From UBA1672 sp964351365 (lineage in GTDB: Bacteria > Pseudomonadota > Alphaproteobacteria > Micavibrionales > Micavibrionaceae): a stretch of 64,000 nucleotides of DNA. The position numbers and the translations under genes are program-made. The notes beneath the pieces are model-generated. The model was not told the origin of the DNA. It made no database searches and saw only the letters and a program-made list of their open reading frames with translations. Shown piece by piece: positions 51,084 to 60,477 of this stretch; position 1 is the stretch's first letter, and every line of letters begins with the position of its first letter. The stretch covers positions 1 through 64,000 of the forward strand of contig CAYGNP010000008.1 of assembly GCA_964351365.1 (NCBI GenBank), in the 5' to 3' direction.

Positions 51084-52031
51084 ATGAAGAAAACGATACT
51101 GGCTTTGCAGCCTTTGCTTGCGGATGAGATGCTGGCGCTTGAGGAGGGCTTTGAGGTCATCAGGCTTTGGGAAAGTCACAGGCCGGATGAGGTTATTGTT
51201 GAGCGGAGCCGAGATATTCAGGGTATTTTATCGACTTACAATAGTGGTGGGGTGAGCGCGCGGCTGATTGATGCCCTGCCGAATTTAGAGATTATTGCGC
51301 AGTTTGGTGTTGGTTATGACAATATTGATCTGGCTGCGGCGCATATGCGGGGCATTGTGGTGACGAATACGCCGGATGTTTTGACGGATGATACGGCGGA
51401 TGTGGCCATTTTCCTGATGCTGAATGTTTTGCGCCGGGCAGTCGAGGCGGATATGTTTGTTCGCGTTGGGCGCTGGCAATCCGGGGGGATGCCCTTATCG
51501 ACATCAATATCGGGAAAGACCGTTGGTATAGTGGGGCTTGGGCAGATCGGGCGGGCCATTGCGCAGCGGGCGGAGGCCTTTAATACCCGTATCATTTATT
51601 ACGGGCGGAGCAAAAAAGATGTTCCCTATACTTATTACAATGATTTAATTGCGTGTGCGCGGGATGCGGATATATTGATTCTTGCGTGTGCGGGGGGGGC
51701 GCAAACGCATCATTTGATCAATCATGACGTATTAGAGGCGCTTGGGCCGAGAGGGTTTTTAGTGAATATTGCCAGGGGCAGTGTTGTGAATGAAGAGGAT
51801 TTGTTGATCGCGCTTCGGAATAAAACGATTGCGGGTGCGGGGCTTGATGTGTTTGCCAATGAGCCGTATGTGCCTGAGGAGATGATCAAAATGGATAATG
51901 TTGTGCTCTCGCCGCATGTGGGCTCGGCGACGCATGAAACACGGGCAAAGATGGGTGAACTTGTTATTAACAATTTTGTGGCACACTTTGAAGGCAATCC
52001 ATTGATTACGCCGGTGAAACTGGCAAGCTGA
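51084..52031 (+). CDS. D-isomer-specific 2-hydroxyacid dehydrogenase
   Basis: 315 residues. NAD(P) site VGIVGLGQIGRAIAQRAEAF, GFLVNIARGSVVNEEDLL, catalytic Glu in GLDVFANEPYVPEE and His in VVLSPHVGSATHETR. Closest in style to glyoxylate/hydroxypyruvate reductases; substrate unproven. AGGAGG precedes the ATG. Divergent from miaB. Confidence 0.9.
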   Translation: MKKTILALQPLLADEMLALEEGFEVIRLWESHRPDEVIVERSRDIQGILSTYNSGGVSARLIDALPNLEIIAQFGVGYDNIDLAAAHMRGIVVTNTPDVLTDDTADVAIFLMLNVLRRAVEADMFVRVGRWQSGGMPLSTSISGKTVGIVGLGQIGRAIAQRAEAFNTRIIYYGRSKKDVPYTYYNDLIACARDADILILACAGGAQTHHLINHDVLEALGPRGFLVNIARGSVVNEEDLLIALRNKTIAGAGLDVFANEPYVPEEMIKMDNVVLSPHVGSATHETRAKMGELVINNFVAHFEGNPLITPVKLAS

Positions 52032-52055
52032 GTTTTGTTTGGTGAAAGGGTTAAA

Positions 52056-52538
52056 ATGAAATTATTTGTTACTGTGTTGAGTGTTTTTCTGCTTTTTTCA
52101 ACGATTACTTATGCCAATAGCGGCTGTTATACATCTAGTGAAGCCGAGGCGGAGCAGGGTATACGCATTCATAGCGAGCTTATGGTGATTGCACTGAATT
52201 GTTCGCATATGGCCAATTCGAATGGAGAAAATTTGTATCTGCAGCATCAAAAATTCACCTCAAAACACAGCGCGCTGTTTGCGCAATATGAACAAATTAT
52301 TATGGCGTATATGAGTAAGCATGGTGAAGCAAAGCCAGATAAGGCGATGCATTTGTTGCGTACTAATTTTGCAAATAAGGTTTCCGGGGATGTTGCGCAG
52401 ATGCGGCCTGACATATTTTGCAGGGAGAATGCAGCGCGCATACAAAAAGTTTCTGGTATGGATGAGAAAACATTCCGTAAATGGGCGGCAACGCCTTTTC
52501 CCGACTATCCAGTTTCAAAACCACTTTGCACAAATTAG
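52056..52538 (+). CDS. Secreted protein of unknown function
   Basis: 160 residues from ATG 52056 with GAAAGGG upstream; signal peptide ends TYA near residue 20. Mature part helical with four cysteines (SGCYT, LNCSH, DIFCRE, PLCTN). Periplasmic. Family not recognised, though the spacing of Cys and the HxxF helix resemble small DUFs of alphaproteobacteria. Confidence 0.65.
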   Translation: MKLFVTVLSVFLLFSTITYANSGCYTSSEAEAEQGIRIHSELMVIALNCSHMANSNGENLYLQHQKFTSKHSALFAQYEQIIMAYMSKHGEAKPDKAMHLLRTNFANKVSGDVAQMRPDIFCRENAARIQKVSGMDEKTFRKWAATPFPDYPVSKPLCTN

Positions 52539-52608
52539 ATTTTGGATAAGCCACTGTAATTCAATATTTTCGCTTTTCAGGCCGGTTTTATTCTCATAGG
52601 CTCTTGTC

Positions 52609-54045
52609 ATGAGTTTTGACAAAGTCATTGATGGATATTTTGAGCCTGTTGCTTCATTCGCTTCGGATGTTATTTTTTATTCTGTTCCTGTCATGGAAAA
52701 TCTTGATGTTAAGCTGATCCTCGTTTGGTTGAGTTTGGCAGCGGTATTTTTCAGTTTTTATCTTGGCTTTATCAATTTGCGGTTTTTCGGGCATTCTGTG
52801 CGCTTGTTGTTCGGCAAGGGTATGAAGAAATGTGACGATGGCGAGATCAGCCAATTTCAAGCCTTGATGGCGTCTTTGTCCGGTACTGTTGGGCTTGGGA
52901 ATATAGGCGGGGTGGCTGTTGCTGTTACGCTTGGCGGGCCGGGCGCCATGTTCTGGATGACGATGATGGGTTTTTTGGGGATGTCGTCGAAATTTGCCGA
53001 AGTCATGTTGGGTGTGAAATACAGGATACATCCTGATCCTGAGCATCCGCAACGCGTTTCCGGCGGGCCGATGTACTTCCTGAAAGTCGGGTTCGAGCGT
53101 TTGAATTTGCCAGCTGTGGGGACGTTTTTTGCCGCATTATTTGCTATTTTCTGTGTAATAGGCGCGATTGGTGGGGGTAATATGTACCAGTCCAATCAGG
53201 CGTTTGAGCAGTTGGTTGTGGCGACCGGTGGTGATGAAAGCGCGATGGTTGGCTATGGTTGGGCTTTTGGGCTTGTGATGGCTGTTCTTGTTGGTTTGGT
53301 CATAATTGGTGGATTAAAGACGATCGCCAGTGTTGCGTCCAGGCTGGTTCCGCTTATGGCGGGGTTGTATCTTGCTGCGGGGCTTGTGGTTATTGGAATG
53401 CATATCGGGCAACTGCCAGATGCAATCGTTACTATTTTTGAAATGGCGTTCTCCATGCAGGCGGGAATGGGTGCGCTTTTGGGGGGCTTGTTGATTGGCG
53501 TGCAACGCGCGGCGTTCTCGAACGAGGCAGGACTTGGTTCTGCCTCGATTGTCCAATCAACAACCAATACTGACGGGCCGGTAGGCACTGGCATGGTTGC
53601 CATGCTCGGCCCGTTTATTGATACGATCGTGATTTGTAATATCACAGGGTTGGTTATTGTTGTTACTGGTGTTTACACGCAAGTCGATGGCATAGCGGGT
53701 GTTGCGCTCACGTCGTTGGCGTTTGAGCAGGGATTGCCGAGTTTTAAATATGTTTTGAGCGTGATTGTGCTTTTGTTTGCCTATTCCACGATGATTAGCT
53801 GGTATTATTGCGGGGCAGTGTGTTTCCGTTATCTTTTCGGGGAAAAAGATAAGATTGAGGCCATATTCAAGGTGTTTTTCTGCGCGTGTATTGTTGTGGG
53901 AGCAGCAGCGCAGCTTGATAATCTTATTGGTTTTGCGGATGCGGCCATGATGTCCATGGCTATTCCCAATATTGTCGGGCTATATCTTTTTGCGCCTGAG
54001 ATTAAGCGGGATGTGAAGGCTTATATTCAGGCTTTGAGGCAATAA
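52609..54045 (+). CDS. Sodium:alanine symporter family (AGCS) carrier
   Basis: 478 residues, about ten membrane helices. AGCS blocks: LMASLSGTVGLGNIGGVAVA, GGPGAMFWMTMMGFLGMSSKF, GVQRAAFSNEAGLGSASIVQ. Imports alanine or glycine with Na+. Unusual N-terminal 45 residues (KVIDGYFEPVASFASDVIFY) are typical for the alphaproteobacterial subgroup. Confidence 0.94.
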   Translation: MSFDKVIDGYFEPVASFASDVIFYSVPVMENLDVKLILVWLSLAAVFFSFYLGFINLRFFGHSVRLLFGKGMKKCDDGEISQFQALMASLSGTVGLGNIGGVAVAVTLGGPGAMFWMTMMGFLGMSSKFAEVMLGVKYRIHPDPEHPQRVSGGPMYFLKVGFERLNLPAVGTFFAALFAIFCVIGAIGGGNMYQSNQAFEQLVVATGGDESAMVGYGWAFGLVMAVLVGLVIIGGLKTIASVASRLVPLMAGLYLAAGLVVIGMHIGQLPDAIVTIFEMAFSMQAGMGALLGGLLIGVQRAAFSNEAGLGSASIVQSTTNTDGPVGTGMVAMLGPFIDTIVICNITGLVIVVTGVYTQVDGIAGVALTSLAFEQGLPSFKYVLSVIVLLFAYSTMISWYYCGAVCFRYLFGEKDKIEAIFKVFFCACIVVGAAAQLDNLIGFADAAMMSMAIPNIVGLYLFAPEIKRDVKAYIQALRQ

Positions 54046-54142
54046 AAGAGGTGTTCTTTACGTTTTATAAAACTCTATTGATTACACTTCATGGTGTGTT
54101 AATAATATAAAGCCAAATCTTTGTTACAAAAGGGTATGATTA

Positions 54143-55096
54143 GTGCTTCCATCCAATAGTCTCATGAATACGAAGTTCTGTCAGGGCATTTCAGATATAT
54201 CAGATACTTATGCCGGGTTTATTATAGATCAGTGGGGCGTTTTGCATGATGGCGTCAAGGCGTTTGATGGTGTTGTGGAGTGTCTTGAGGAGCTTATGCG
54301 CCGGAAAAAGCAGGTCATTATTCTGTCAAATTCTGGTAAAAGAGCGCAGCAAAATATTGACCGTATGGAAGAGCTCGGCATTTCGCGTGATCTTTACCAT
54401 CATCTTGTGACGTCGGGGGAGGTGACCTGGCAGGGTATTCATGATCAATCTGAGGGGTATTTCAGGGATATTGGAAAGAAATGTATCATTATTAGCCGCG
54501 GGGGGGATCGCTCTATTGTTGACGGTCTCGATCTTGATGTTGTTGAGGACCCCAAGGATGCATCGTTTTTGCTGATTAGTGGTTCTGATGCGCCGGAGAA
54601 GACACTTGAGGATTATGAGCCACTGCTTAAGAATTGTGCGCGTTACAAGCTGAAGGCCATTTGTGCGAACCCGGATAGTCTGGGGGTTATGGGCGGTAAG
54701 AACATTATGGGGCCGGGCACTTTGGCGGCGCGGTATAAGGATTTTGGTGGCATTGTTCAGTATATCGGCAAGCCGCATCAGCCGATTTTTCAGCATTGTA
54801 TTAAGTTATTGCAGCAGCATGATATTTATCCCGGGCAGACGGTGATGATTGGCGATACCATGGCGCATGATATTCTTGGCGGGTCGCTTGTCAATATTGA
54901 TACGTGCCTTGTTAAGAGGGGGCTGCATTCCTCGGTATTTAAGAATTGCAGCAGTGCGGCAGAGGTTGATAAGGCGCTTGATATACTGGTGCGGCAATAT
55001 AACAACGTACAGCCAAAATATCTGGTGAATGATTTTCTCTGGGGTAAGGCCTTGCCTGACCGTAAGCATAAGAAACGTAAAGTTAAGAGCGCCTAA
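54143..55096 (+). CDS. HAD-superfamily class IIA hydrolase (TIGR01459-like)
   Basis: 317 residues from GTG 54143 (AAAGGG 8 bases upstream; ATG 54164 possible). Motif I IIDQWGVLHDG, motif II VIILSNSGKR, motif III region GKPHQPIFQHC and MIGDTMAHDILGG. Similar to phosphoglycolate/NagD-type phosphatases; substrate unknown. The stop overlaps the convergent patatin stop by four bases (CTAA). Confidence 0.88.
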   Translation: MLPSNSLMNTKFCQGISDISDTYAGFIIDQWGVLHDGVKAFDGVVECLEELMRRKKQVIILSNSGKRAQQNIDRMEELGISRDLYHHLVTSGEVTWQGIHDQSEGYFRDIGKKCIIISRGGDRSIVDGLDLDVVEDPKDASFLLISGSDAPEKTLEDYEPLLKNCARYKLKAICANPDSLGVMGGKNIMGPGTLAARYKDFGGIVQYIGKPHQPIFQHCIKLLQQHDIYPGQTVMIGDTMAHDILGGSLVNIDTCLVKRGLHSSVFKNCSSAAEVDKALDILVRQYNNVQPKYLVNDFLWGKALPDRKHKKRKVKSA

Positions 55097-56094
55097 GCGT
55101 CTATATTCGCTTTTTGGCACGATTGAGAAAATTCCTCGAACACATCCGCTTTTAACAATACGTTCATTGCTGCGATAATTTCAGGGATGGCTTTTTCTGT
55201 GACTGCTTCGCCATGAGCGATGAGTTCGCTGGCTTTTTCAAATTCAAGTAATCCGATGTGGCCAATCGGCGGTTTTATGTGAATGTCTGGCGGTTCACCG
55301 GCCAAGCGGGAGCGCGTCAGGCGGTCTTGCAGGATACTAAGGCCGGAGACCATAACGCCGAAAAGGCTTGGTTTGTGTTCTTCGCGGCGGAAGAGCCTGC
55401 GAGTTATTGCGGATGCTTTGAATGGTTTTTGTGCCTCCAAGGGAACGTCATTTGTATTGAAGACATCAAAGCCTGCGATTGTTTGGAAGTTTTCACCCGG
55501 CTTTCCGGCTTTGCCAATTAAATCGGTGTTCAGATCAACGGCGATTGTCATGCGTGCGCCCATGGCCTGACAGGGGGAGATAGGGCAAGGGTTTACGAGC
55601 GCACCATCTACAAGGTTACGGTCATCAATCATGACGGGGGGGAATACGCCGGGCAGGGCAAAGGAGGCGGTCATGGCCTCGATGATATTTCCTCTTCGCA
55701 GCCAGACTTCATGGCCGGTCATCAGGTCGGTTGCGATACAGATCATGGGGTGGGGCAGATCTTCGATATTTTTGTCATCAAAATGAAGCTTCAGGGTGTC
55801 CTTCAAGCGTTGACCGCCAACCAATCCGGCGCTGCGGACACGGAAGTCAAGATAGGAGAAAATTTTGAACCGGTTCAAAGAGAGCGCCCATTCCTCGAGT
55901 GCTTCGAGTTTGTTGTTGAGGTAGCAGCTACCGACAACGGCGCCTATAGATGTTCCCGCAATCAGGCTTGGGTAAATATTGTGTTTATTCAATGTTTTAA
56001 GTACACCAATATGAGCAAAGCCACGGGCCATTCCGCCTCCAAGGGCGAGGGCCAGCCCGGGTTGGCCGTTTTGTTGATGAAAGCTCACGCACAC
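55093..56094 (-). CDS. Patatin-like phospholipase (RssA-type)
   Basis: 333 residues. Oxyanion loop LALGGGMARGFAHIGVL, nucleophile Ser49 in AGTSIGAVVGS, and catalytic Asp in NLVDGALVNPCP. Cytoplasmic serine lipase/acyl hydrolase; substrate unknown. Divergent from msbA. Confidence 0.92.
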   Translation of the reverse strand: MCVSFHQQNGQPGLALALGGGMARGFAHIGVLKTLNKHNIYPSLIAGTSIGAVVGSCYLNNKLEALEEWALSLNRFKIFSYLDFRVRSAGLVGGQRLKDTLKLHFDDKNIEDLPHPMICIATDLMTGHEVWLRRGNIIEAMTASFALPGVFPPVMIDDRNLVDGALVNPCPISPCQAMGARMTIAVDLNTDLIGKAGKPGENFQTIAGFDVFNTNDVPLEAQKPFKASAITRRLFRREEHKPSLFGVMVSGLSILQDRLTRSRLAGEPPDIHIKPPIGHIGLLEFEKASELIAHGEAVTEKAIPEIIAAMNVLLKADVFEEFSQSCQKANIDA

Positions 56095-56171
56095 ACTCCT
56101 AATTTTAGTTTCGGCTTTAACATTTCCGCTATATCTATTATAACACAGTACAACCTAGTCAAGATACAAGA

Positions 56172-57935
56172 ATGCCTGCTGCACTGCCGAAGAAATCCCA
56201 TAGTTATTTGCTCGTAAAAAGGTTACTTGTTAACTATCTTTTGCCTTATCGAATGCAGGTCTTATGGGCCGTTTTTTTTATGGCTTTATCGGGCGGGGCT
56301 ACTGCGGCTATTGCTGCGTTGATGCAGCCTGTTCTGGATGATGTTTTGTTTAATGGTAAAGAAAATCTTATTATTCCCGTTTCTGCTGCGGTTGCTTTAA
56401 CATTTGCAGCGCGGGGAATAACGACCTATGTGCATACTGTTCTCATGAGCCGGGTTGGGCATTCAATTGTTGCGGATGTGCAAAGCAATCTTTTTTCACA
56501 TTTTTTGCATCTGGATATGGCATTTTTCCATGCCAATCCCAGTGGGCAGTTATTATCCCGCGTTGTGAATGATGTTAATGTCATGCGCTCAACGGTGACG
56601 ACTTGTCTTACGGGGTTTGGGAAAAGTTTATTTACCCTTATTTTTCTAGTGGGTGTCATGTTTTATCAGGATTGGAAGTTGACGCTGGCGGCGTTTATTG
56701 TATTTCCGATGCTGTCACTCTTTGTGGTTTATATCGGACGGCGATTGCGGAAATTATCTAAAAATATTCAATCGCAGATGGGTAATCTTTCTGATTTGCT
56801 CTCGCAGACTTTTCAGGGCATACGTCTGGTTAAAGCGTATGGCGCAGAAGATTATGAGGCTACGAAGACGCATCATGCCATAACTGCGCTCAAGAATCTT
56901 AATATTAAGGCTTTGCGGGTTTCGACAATTTCTACGCCTGTGAATGAGATTGTTGTTGGGGCTGTCTTTGCCGCGATTATTACGTATGGCGGTTTTGAGG
57001 TTTTGGCGGGGCGTTTAACGGCGGGGCAGTTGGCATCATTCATCGCCGCGTTTACTCTTGCGTATGAGCCGATGAAGAAGCTGGCGAATATTAACAACTC
57101 GTTGCAAATGGGGCTGGGGGCGACGGAGCGTATTTTTGCCATGCTGGATACGCCAAGTAAAATTAATGATGCCCAGGATGCGATGGACTTGGTGAGCACA
57201 ACCCCTACTATTACTTTTGATCATGTTGGTTTTTCATATGAGGGTTCTGATTTACGTGCCTTGGAGGATGTGTCATTTGAGGCGAAGCCTGGAACGATCA
57301 CTGCGCTTGTTGGGCCATCGGGGGGAGGCAAGAGTACAATTATGAACCTGATACCCCGGTTTTATGATGTGTCTGCAGGGGCTGTGCGGATTGATGGGCA
57401 TGATATTCGTGATATTACTCAGGTGTCTTTGCGCAGGAGTATTGCGCTTGTTTCGCAGGATATTACAATTTTTAACGACAGTGTTTTTAACAATATCCGC
57501 TATGGGCGCAGGGATGCCTCGGATGAGGATGTTTTTGAGGCAGCGCGTGCGGCGGCGGCGCATGAGTTTATTGAGGGGCTAGAGCAGGGGTATGAAACAG
57601 TTCTGGGGGAGCATGGTGTGAAATTGTCCGGTGGGCAAAAACAGAGGCTTTCGATTGCGCGGGCGATATTGAGTGATGCGCCAATTTTGCTTTTGGATGA
57701 GGCGACTTCGGCTTTGGATAATGAGTCTGAAAAACTTGTGCAGGAGGCGTTAAAGCGTTTGCAAGAAGGGCGCACGACGCTGGCGATTGCGCACAGGCTT
57801 TCAACCGTGCAGCAGGCAGAGCATATTATCGTGCTTGATCGCGGGGCTATCGCCGAGGAGGGCACCCATGAAGAGCTTATGCAACTTGGACAGCTTTATG
57901 CGGGGATGTATAAGACAGGCCTGAGGGAAGAGTGA
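56172..57935 (+). CDS. msbA: ABC transporter, MsbA-type lipid exporter
   Basis: 587 residues: six-helix membrane domain (about 1-315), nucleotide-binding domain with Walker A LVGPSGGGKSTIMNLIP, signature VKLSGGQKQRLSIARAIL and Walker B ILLLDEATSALD. MsbA flips lipid A core across the inner membrane; other lipid or peptide exporters of this shape exist, and no lpx gene is adjacent, so substrate is inferred. Confidence 0.88.
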   Translation: MPAALPKKSHSYLLVKRLLVNYLLPYRMQVLWAVFFMALSGGATAAIAALMQPVLDDVLFNGKENLIIPVSAAVALTFAARGITTYVHTVLMSRVGHSIVADVQSNLFSHFLHLDMAFFHANPSGQLLSRVVNDVNVMRSTVTTCLTGFGKSLFTLIFLVGVMFYQDWKLTLAAFIVFPMLSLFVVYIGRRLRKLSKNIQSQMGNLSDLLSQTFQGIRLVKAYGAEDYEATKTHHAITALKNLNIKALRVSTISTPVNEIVVGAVFAAIITYGGFEVLAGRLTAGQLASFIAAFTLAYEPMKKLANINNSLQMGLGATERIFAMLDTPSKINDAQDAMDLVSTTPTITFDHVGFSYEGSDLRALEDVSFEAKPGTITALVGPSGGGKSTIMNLIPRFYDVSAGAVRIDGHDIRDITQVSLRRSIALVSQDITIFNDSVFNNIRYGRRDASDEDVFEAARAAAAHEFIEGLEQGYETVLGEHGVKLSGGQKQRLSIARAILSDAPILLLDEATSALDNESEKLVQEALKRLQEGRTTLAIAHRLSTVQQAEHIIVLDRGAIAEEGTHEELMQLGQLYAGMYKTGLREE

Positions 57936-58732
57936 TGAAAATTATTTCCATAGGCTTTTTAGTATATGCCCTGTTTGTTTTTGTTCTTTTTATAATGCAA
58001 CGCTCAATGATTTACATGCCTGATCGCATTAAGCCTGATGCGCCTGAGGGCGTTGAAGTTGTTCGTGTTAAGACGACAGACGGGCTGAATATAGAGGGGT
58101 GGTATTATCCTCCGAGGAGCCAGGGAAATAAAACGATTGTGTTTTTTCACGGTAATGCAGGACATTACGGTTATCGAGCATTTAAGGCCAATATCTATAA
58201 TAATGCCGGGTATGGTGTTTTGCTTGCCGGATATCGCGGCTATGGGGGAAATCCCGGTTCATATGGCGAAGAGGGTTTTTATAAAGACGGGCGCGCGTAC
58301 ATCTCATGGTTAGGACAAGAGAAAAATGTCAGTGCCGAGCAGCTCGTTATTTATGGTGAATCTATTGGCTCGGGCGTTGCTGTTCAGATGGCTACGGAAT
58401 TTGAGTGTGCTGCTCTTGTTCTTGAGGCGCCTTTTTCGAGCCTGCTTGCGGTTGTTAAAAAGTTATATTTCTTTGTCCCTGTAGATTATTTGTTAAAAGA
58501 CCGCTTTATGAATATAGAAAAAATTGAGCGTATAAATGCTCCGCTTTTGATTATGCATGGAACAAAAGACGATGTTGTGCCTTTTGACTCTGGGCAAGCT
58601 CTTTTTGAGGCAGCGTCAGAGCCGAAAGAGCTGTTTGCTATCGTGGGCGGGTTGCATAATAATCTTTACGCTGTTGGGGCGCCGGGCAAGGTTCTTGATT
58701 TTTTATCTGGTCTTTCGGCCGATAATCGATGA
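57935..58732 (+). CDS. Membrane-anchored alpha/beta hydrolase (BEM46-like)
   Basis: 265 residues. N-terminal helix (1-22) then hydrolase fold: FFHGNAGHYGYRAFKAN, nucleophile Ser in IYGESIGSGVAVQMA, acid in MHGTKDDVVPFDSG, His in GGLHNNLY. Substrate unknown. ATG overlaps msbA stop by one base, suggesting joint envelope function. Confidence 0.88.
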   Translation: MKIISIGFLVYALFVFVLFIMQRSMIYMPDRIKPDAPEGVEVVRVKTTDGLNIEGWYYPPRSQGNKTIVFFHGNAGHYGYRAFKANIYNNAGYGVLLAGYRGYGGNPGSYGEEGFYKDGRAYISWLGQEKNVSAEQLVIYGESIGSGVAVQMATEFECAALVLEAPFSSLLAVVKKLYFFVPVDYLLKDRFMNIEKIERINAPLLIMHGTKDDVVPFDSGQALFEAASEPKELFAIVGGLHNNLYAVGAPGKVLDFLSGLSADNR

Positions 58733-58771
58733 TAATGCTGCTTCTGCACTATAATTTTAGGACTAATTTAT

Positions 58772-59233
58772 ATGCCATGTCATGCTGCGATTGTTGAAAA
58801 GTCAGTTTCGGTTTTGCCGAGTGAAACTATTGAGAATGCTTTACTTTTGATCAGGAAGCACAAGGTTAATGCGGTTGCGGTGATTGATGAAAAGGGCGTG
58901 TTTCAGGGTATATTTTCGATGAAAGTTCTGCTGAATAGCCTTATTCCGGTTTCTGTTGCCATGAATGAGGGGGTGCAGATTGATGTCAAGCTTACGGCGG
59001 CGCCGGGTGTAGCGAAGCGTTTGAGTAATGTTAAGCCTTTGCCTGTGTCTGAGCTCATGGTTCGTAAACCGCTTAGTGTTACACCAGATGCTCCTATCTG
59101 GAAGGGGGTTGGCCTGTTGACCAAAAATGGAAGCCCGCTTTGTGTTATTGATGATAAGGGCAAGTTTCATGGGCTTATTACCTATGAATCTCTTGTGAAT
59201 AACCTTGAAGATATTGGTCAATCTGATGGCTGA
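58772..59233 (+). CDS. CBS-domain protein
   Basis: 153 residues: two CBS units (ENALLLIRKHKVNAVAVIDE through GIFSMKVLL; VSELMVRKPLSVTPDAPIWK through HGLITYESLV). Stand-alone pair that would bind adenine nucleotides; partner unknown. Ends 12 bases before the next gene. Confidence 0.85.
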   Translation: MPCHAAIVEKSVSVLPSETIENALLLIRKHKVNAVAVIDEKGVFQGIFSMKVLLNSLIPVSVAMNEGVQIDVKLTAAPGVAKRLSNVKPLPVSELMVRKPLSVTPDAPIWKGVGLLTKNGSPLCVIDDKGKFHGLITYESLVNNLEDIGQSDG

Positions 59234-59245
59234 GGGATAATAAAC

Positions 59246-59794
59246 ATGGCGCGGCGCAATATAAAATTTCTTTTGGTTATTTTATTTTTGTCGGCCTTGT
59301 TTCCTTTTTATGTTCATTCGCAAGAGAAAACGCCGGGTGTAGTTTTAATTCCACCGCCTATCGAGGGCGTTACGCCCACAAATACGCCAAGAGCCCAAAG
59401 TTTGGATGTCGAAGATTTGTCTATTTTAACCGTGGATGGTGCCGAGCATAATTTCAAGGTTGAAGTTGCAAGAGATAAGGAACAGCAGCGTATTGGTATG
59501 ATGTTTCGGAATAATGTTCCTGATCACACGGGCATGCTTTTCTTGTTTCCCAAGGAAGCGGAGCGCACATTCTGGATGCGTAATACGTGGGTGCCGCTTG
59601 ACATGATTTTTGTCAGGCGTGATGGCATTATAAGTCATATTCATTATAATGCGGAGGAGAACAGTCTTGAGCACATACCCTCTAACGGGCCTGCTATGGC
59701 CGTTTTGGAGATTGCAGGTGGGGAGGCCGAGCGCCTTAGGATACATATTGGCGACCGCATAATTTACCCTGCTTTTCAAGGCGTGGAGCAATAA
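59246..59794 (+). CDS. DUF192 family secreted protein
   Basis: 182 residues with signal peptide (ending HSQ near 26), a proline-rich spacer, then DUF192: VARDKEQQRIGMMFRNNVPD, MLFLFPKEAERTFWMRNTWV, PLDMIFVRRDGIISHIH, and AVLEIAGGEAERL. Extracytoplasmic; function unknown. Confidence 0.92.
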   Translation: MARRNIKFLLVILFLSALFPFYVHSQEKTPGVVLIPPPIEGVTPTNTPRAQSLDVEDLSILTVDGAEHNFKVEVARDKEQQRIGMMFRNNVPDHTGMLFLFPKEAERTFWMRNTWVPLDMIFVRRDGIISHIHYNAEENSLEHIPSNGPAMAVLEIAGGEAERLRIHIGDRIIYPAFQGVEQ

Positions 59795-59865
59795 GGGGCA
59801 TTTTTGTCTTAATTGTCTTGCCGTTTTTTAAATCATCGTGTAAATACCGATACATTGATTGTTGG

Positions 59866-59942
59866 CGGAGCGTAGCGCAGCCTGGTAGCGCACCTGTTTT
59901 GGGAACAGGGGGTCGGAGGTTCGAATCCTCTCGCTCCGACCA
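59866..59942 (+). tRNA. tRNA-Pro (anticodon TGG)
   Basis: 77 bases. Acceptor arms CGGAGCG/CGCTCCG, D-loop AGCGCAGCCTGGTAGCGC, anticodon arm CCTGT-TTTGGGA-ACAGG with TGG, T-arm GGAGG-TTCGAAT-CCTCT, encoded CCA. Unpaired first position is as in other tRNA-Pro. Confidence 0.97.
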
Positions 59943-60046
59943 CATTTTTGAACGGATTTATCGTTTAAAAATTTTTTTGGCAGCAAAATGTTTAACTTGT
60001 ATTGCCATTCCCACTATGATGATGGAGTGTGTTTTAAAAAATTGAT

Positions 60047-60439
60047 ATGGCTGACTATGTTGAATATCTAGATCCCTCTGTTTACGTATATCAAGATAAA
60101 GAGGTGTATAAGCGTGTTCAGTCTTTTTACCTGCCCTCAGAAACGTTAGAATTTTCTCCGGCACTTGTTTACAATTATCGGACGGGTGTTCTTAAGGGTC
60201 ATGTTTTTGCAGAAAAGGTTTTTAAAGCGCCCATAAGTTATCAGGCTGTTCGGCAGTTTTTTCTGCAGCAATGTGAGGCAAAGGGATTTGTATTTCCTCA
60301 TGAAAATCACAAACTTAACAGGATTTGCTACAAAATATCAGATCCATCGCTGTTTGAGGTTGAAATTAACCCTTTGCCCAGTAATGATGGTAGTAACAGT
60401 TTTTCCTTAATTGTCAGGGATTATTATATTGGTTATTGA
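60047..60439 (+). CDS. Protein of unknown function
   Basis: 130 residues, aromatic-rich (many Tyr, Phe), no signal peptide; MADYVEYLDPSVYVYQDKEV at the start and a QAVRQFFLQQCEAKGFVFP helix. No family recognised. It stands 39 bases before the ECF sigma gene and could share its promoter. Confidence 0.55.
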   Translation: MADYVEYLDPSVYVYQDKEVYKRVQSFYLPSETLEFSPALVYNYRTGVLKGHVFAEKVFKAPISYQAVRQFFLQQCEAKGFVFPHENHKLNRICYKISDPSLFEVEINPLPSNDGSNSFSLIVRDYYIGY

Positions 60440-60477
60440 AGTTTATATTTTGTTCTTGTCATTAACGTAAAGACTTT

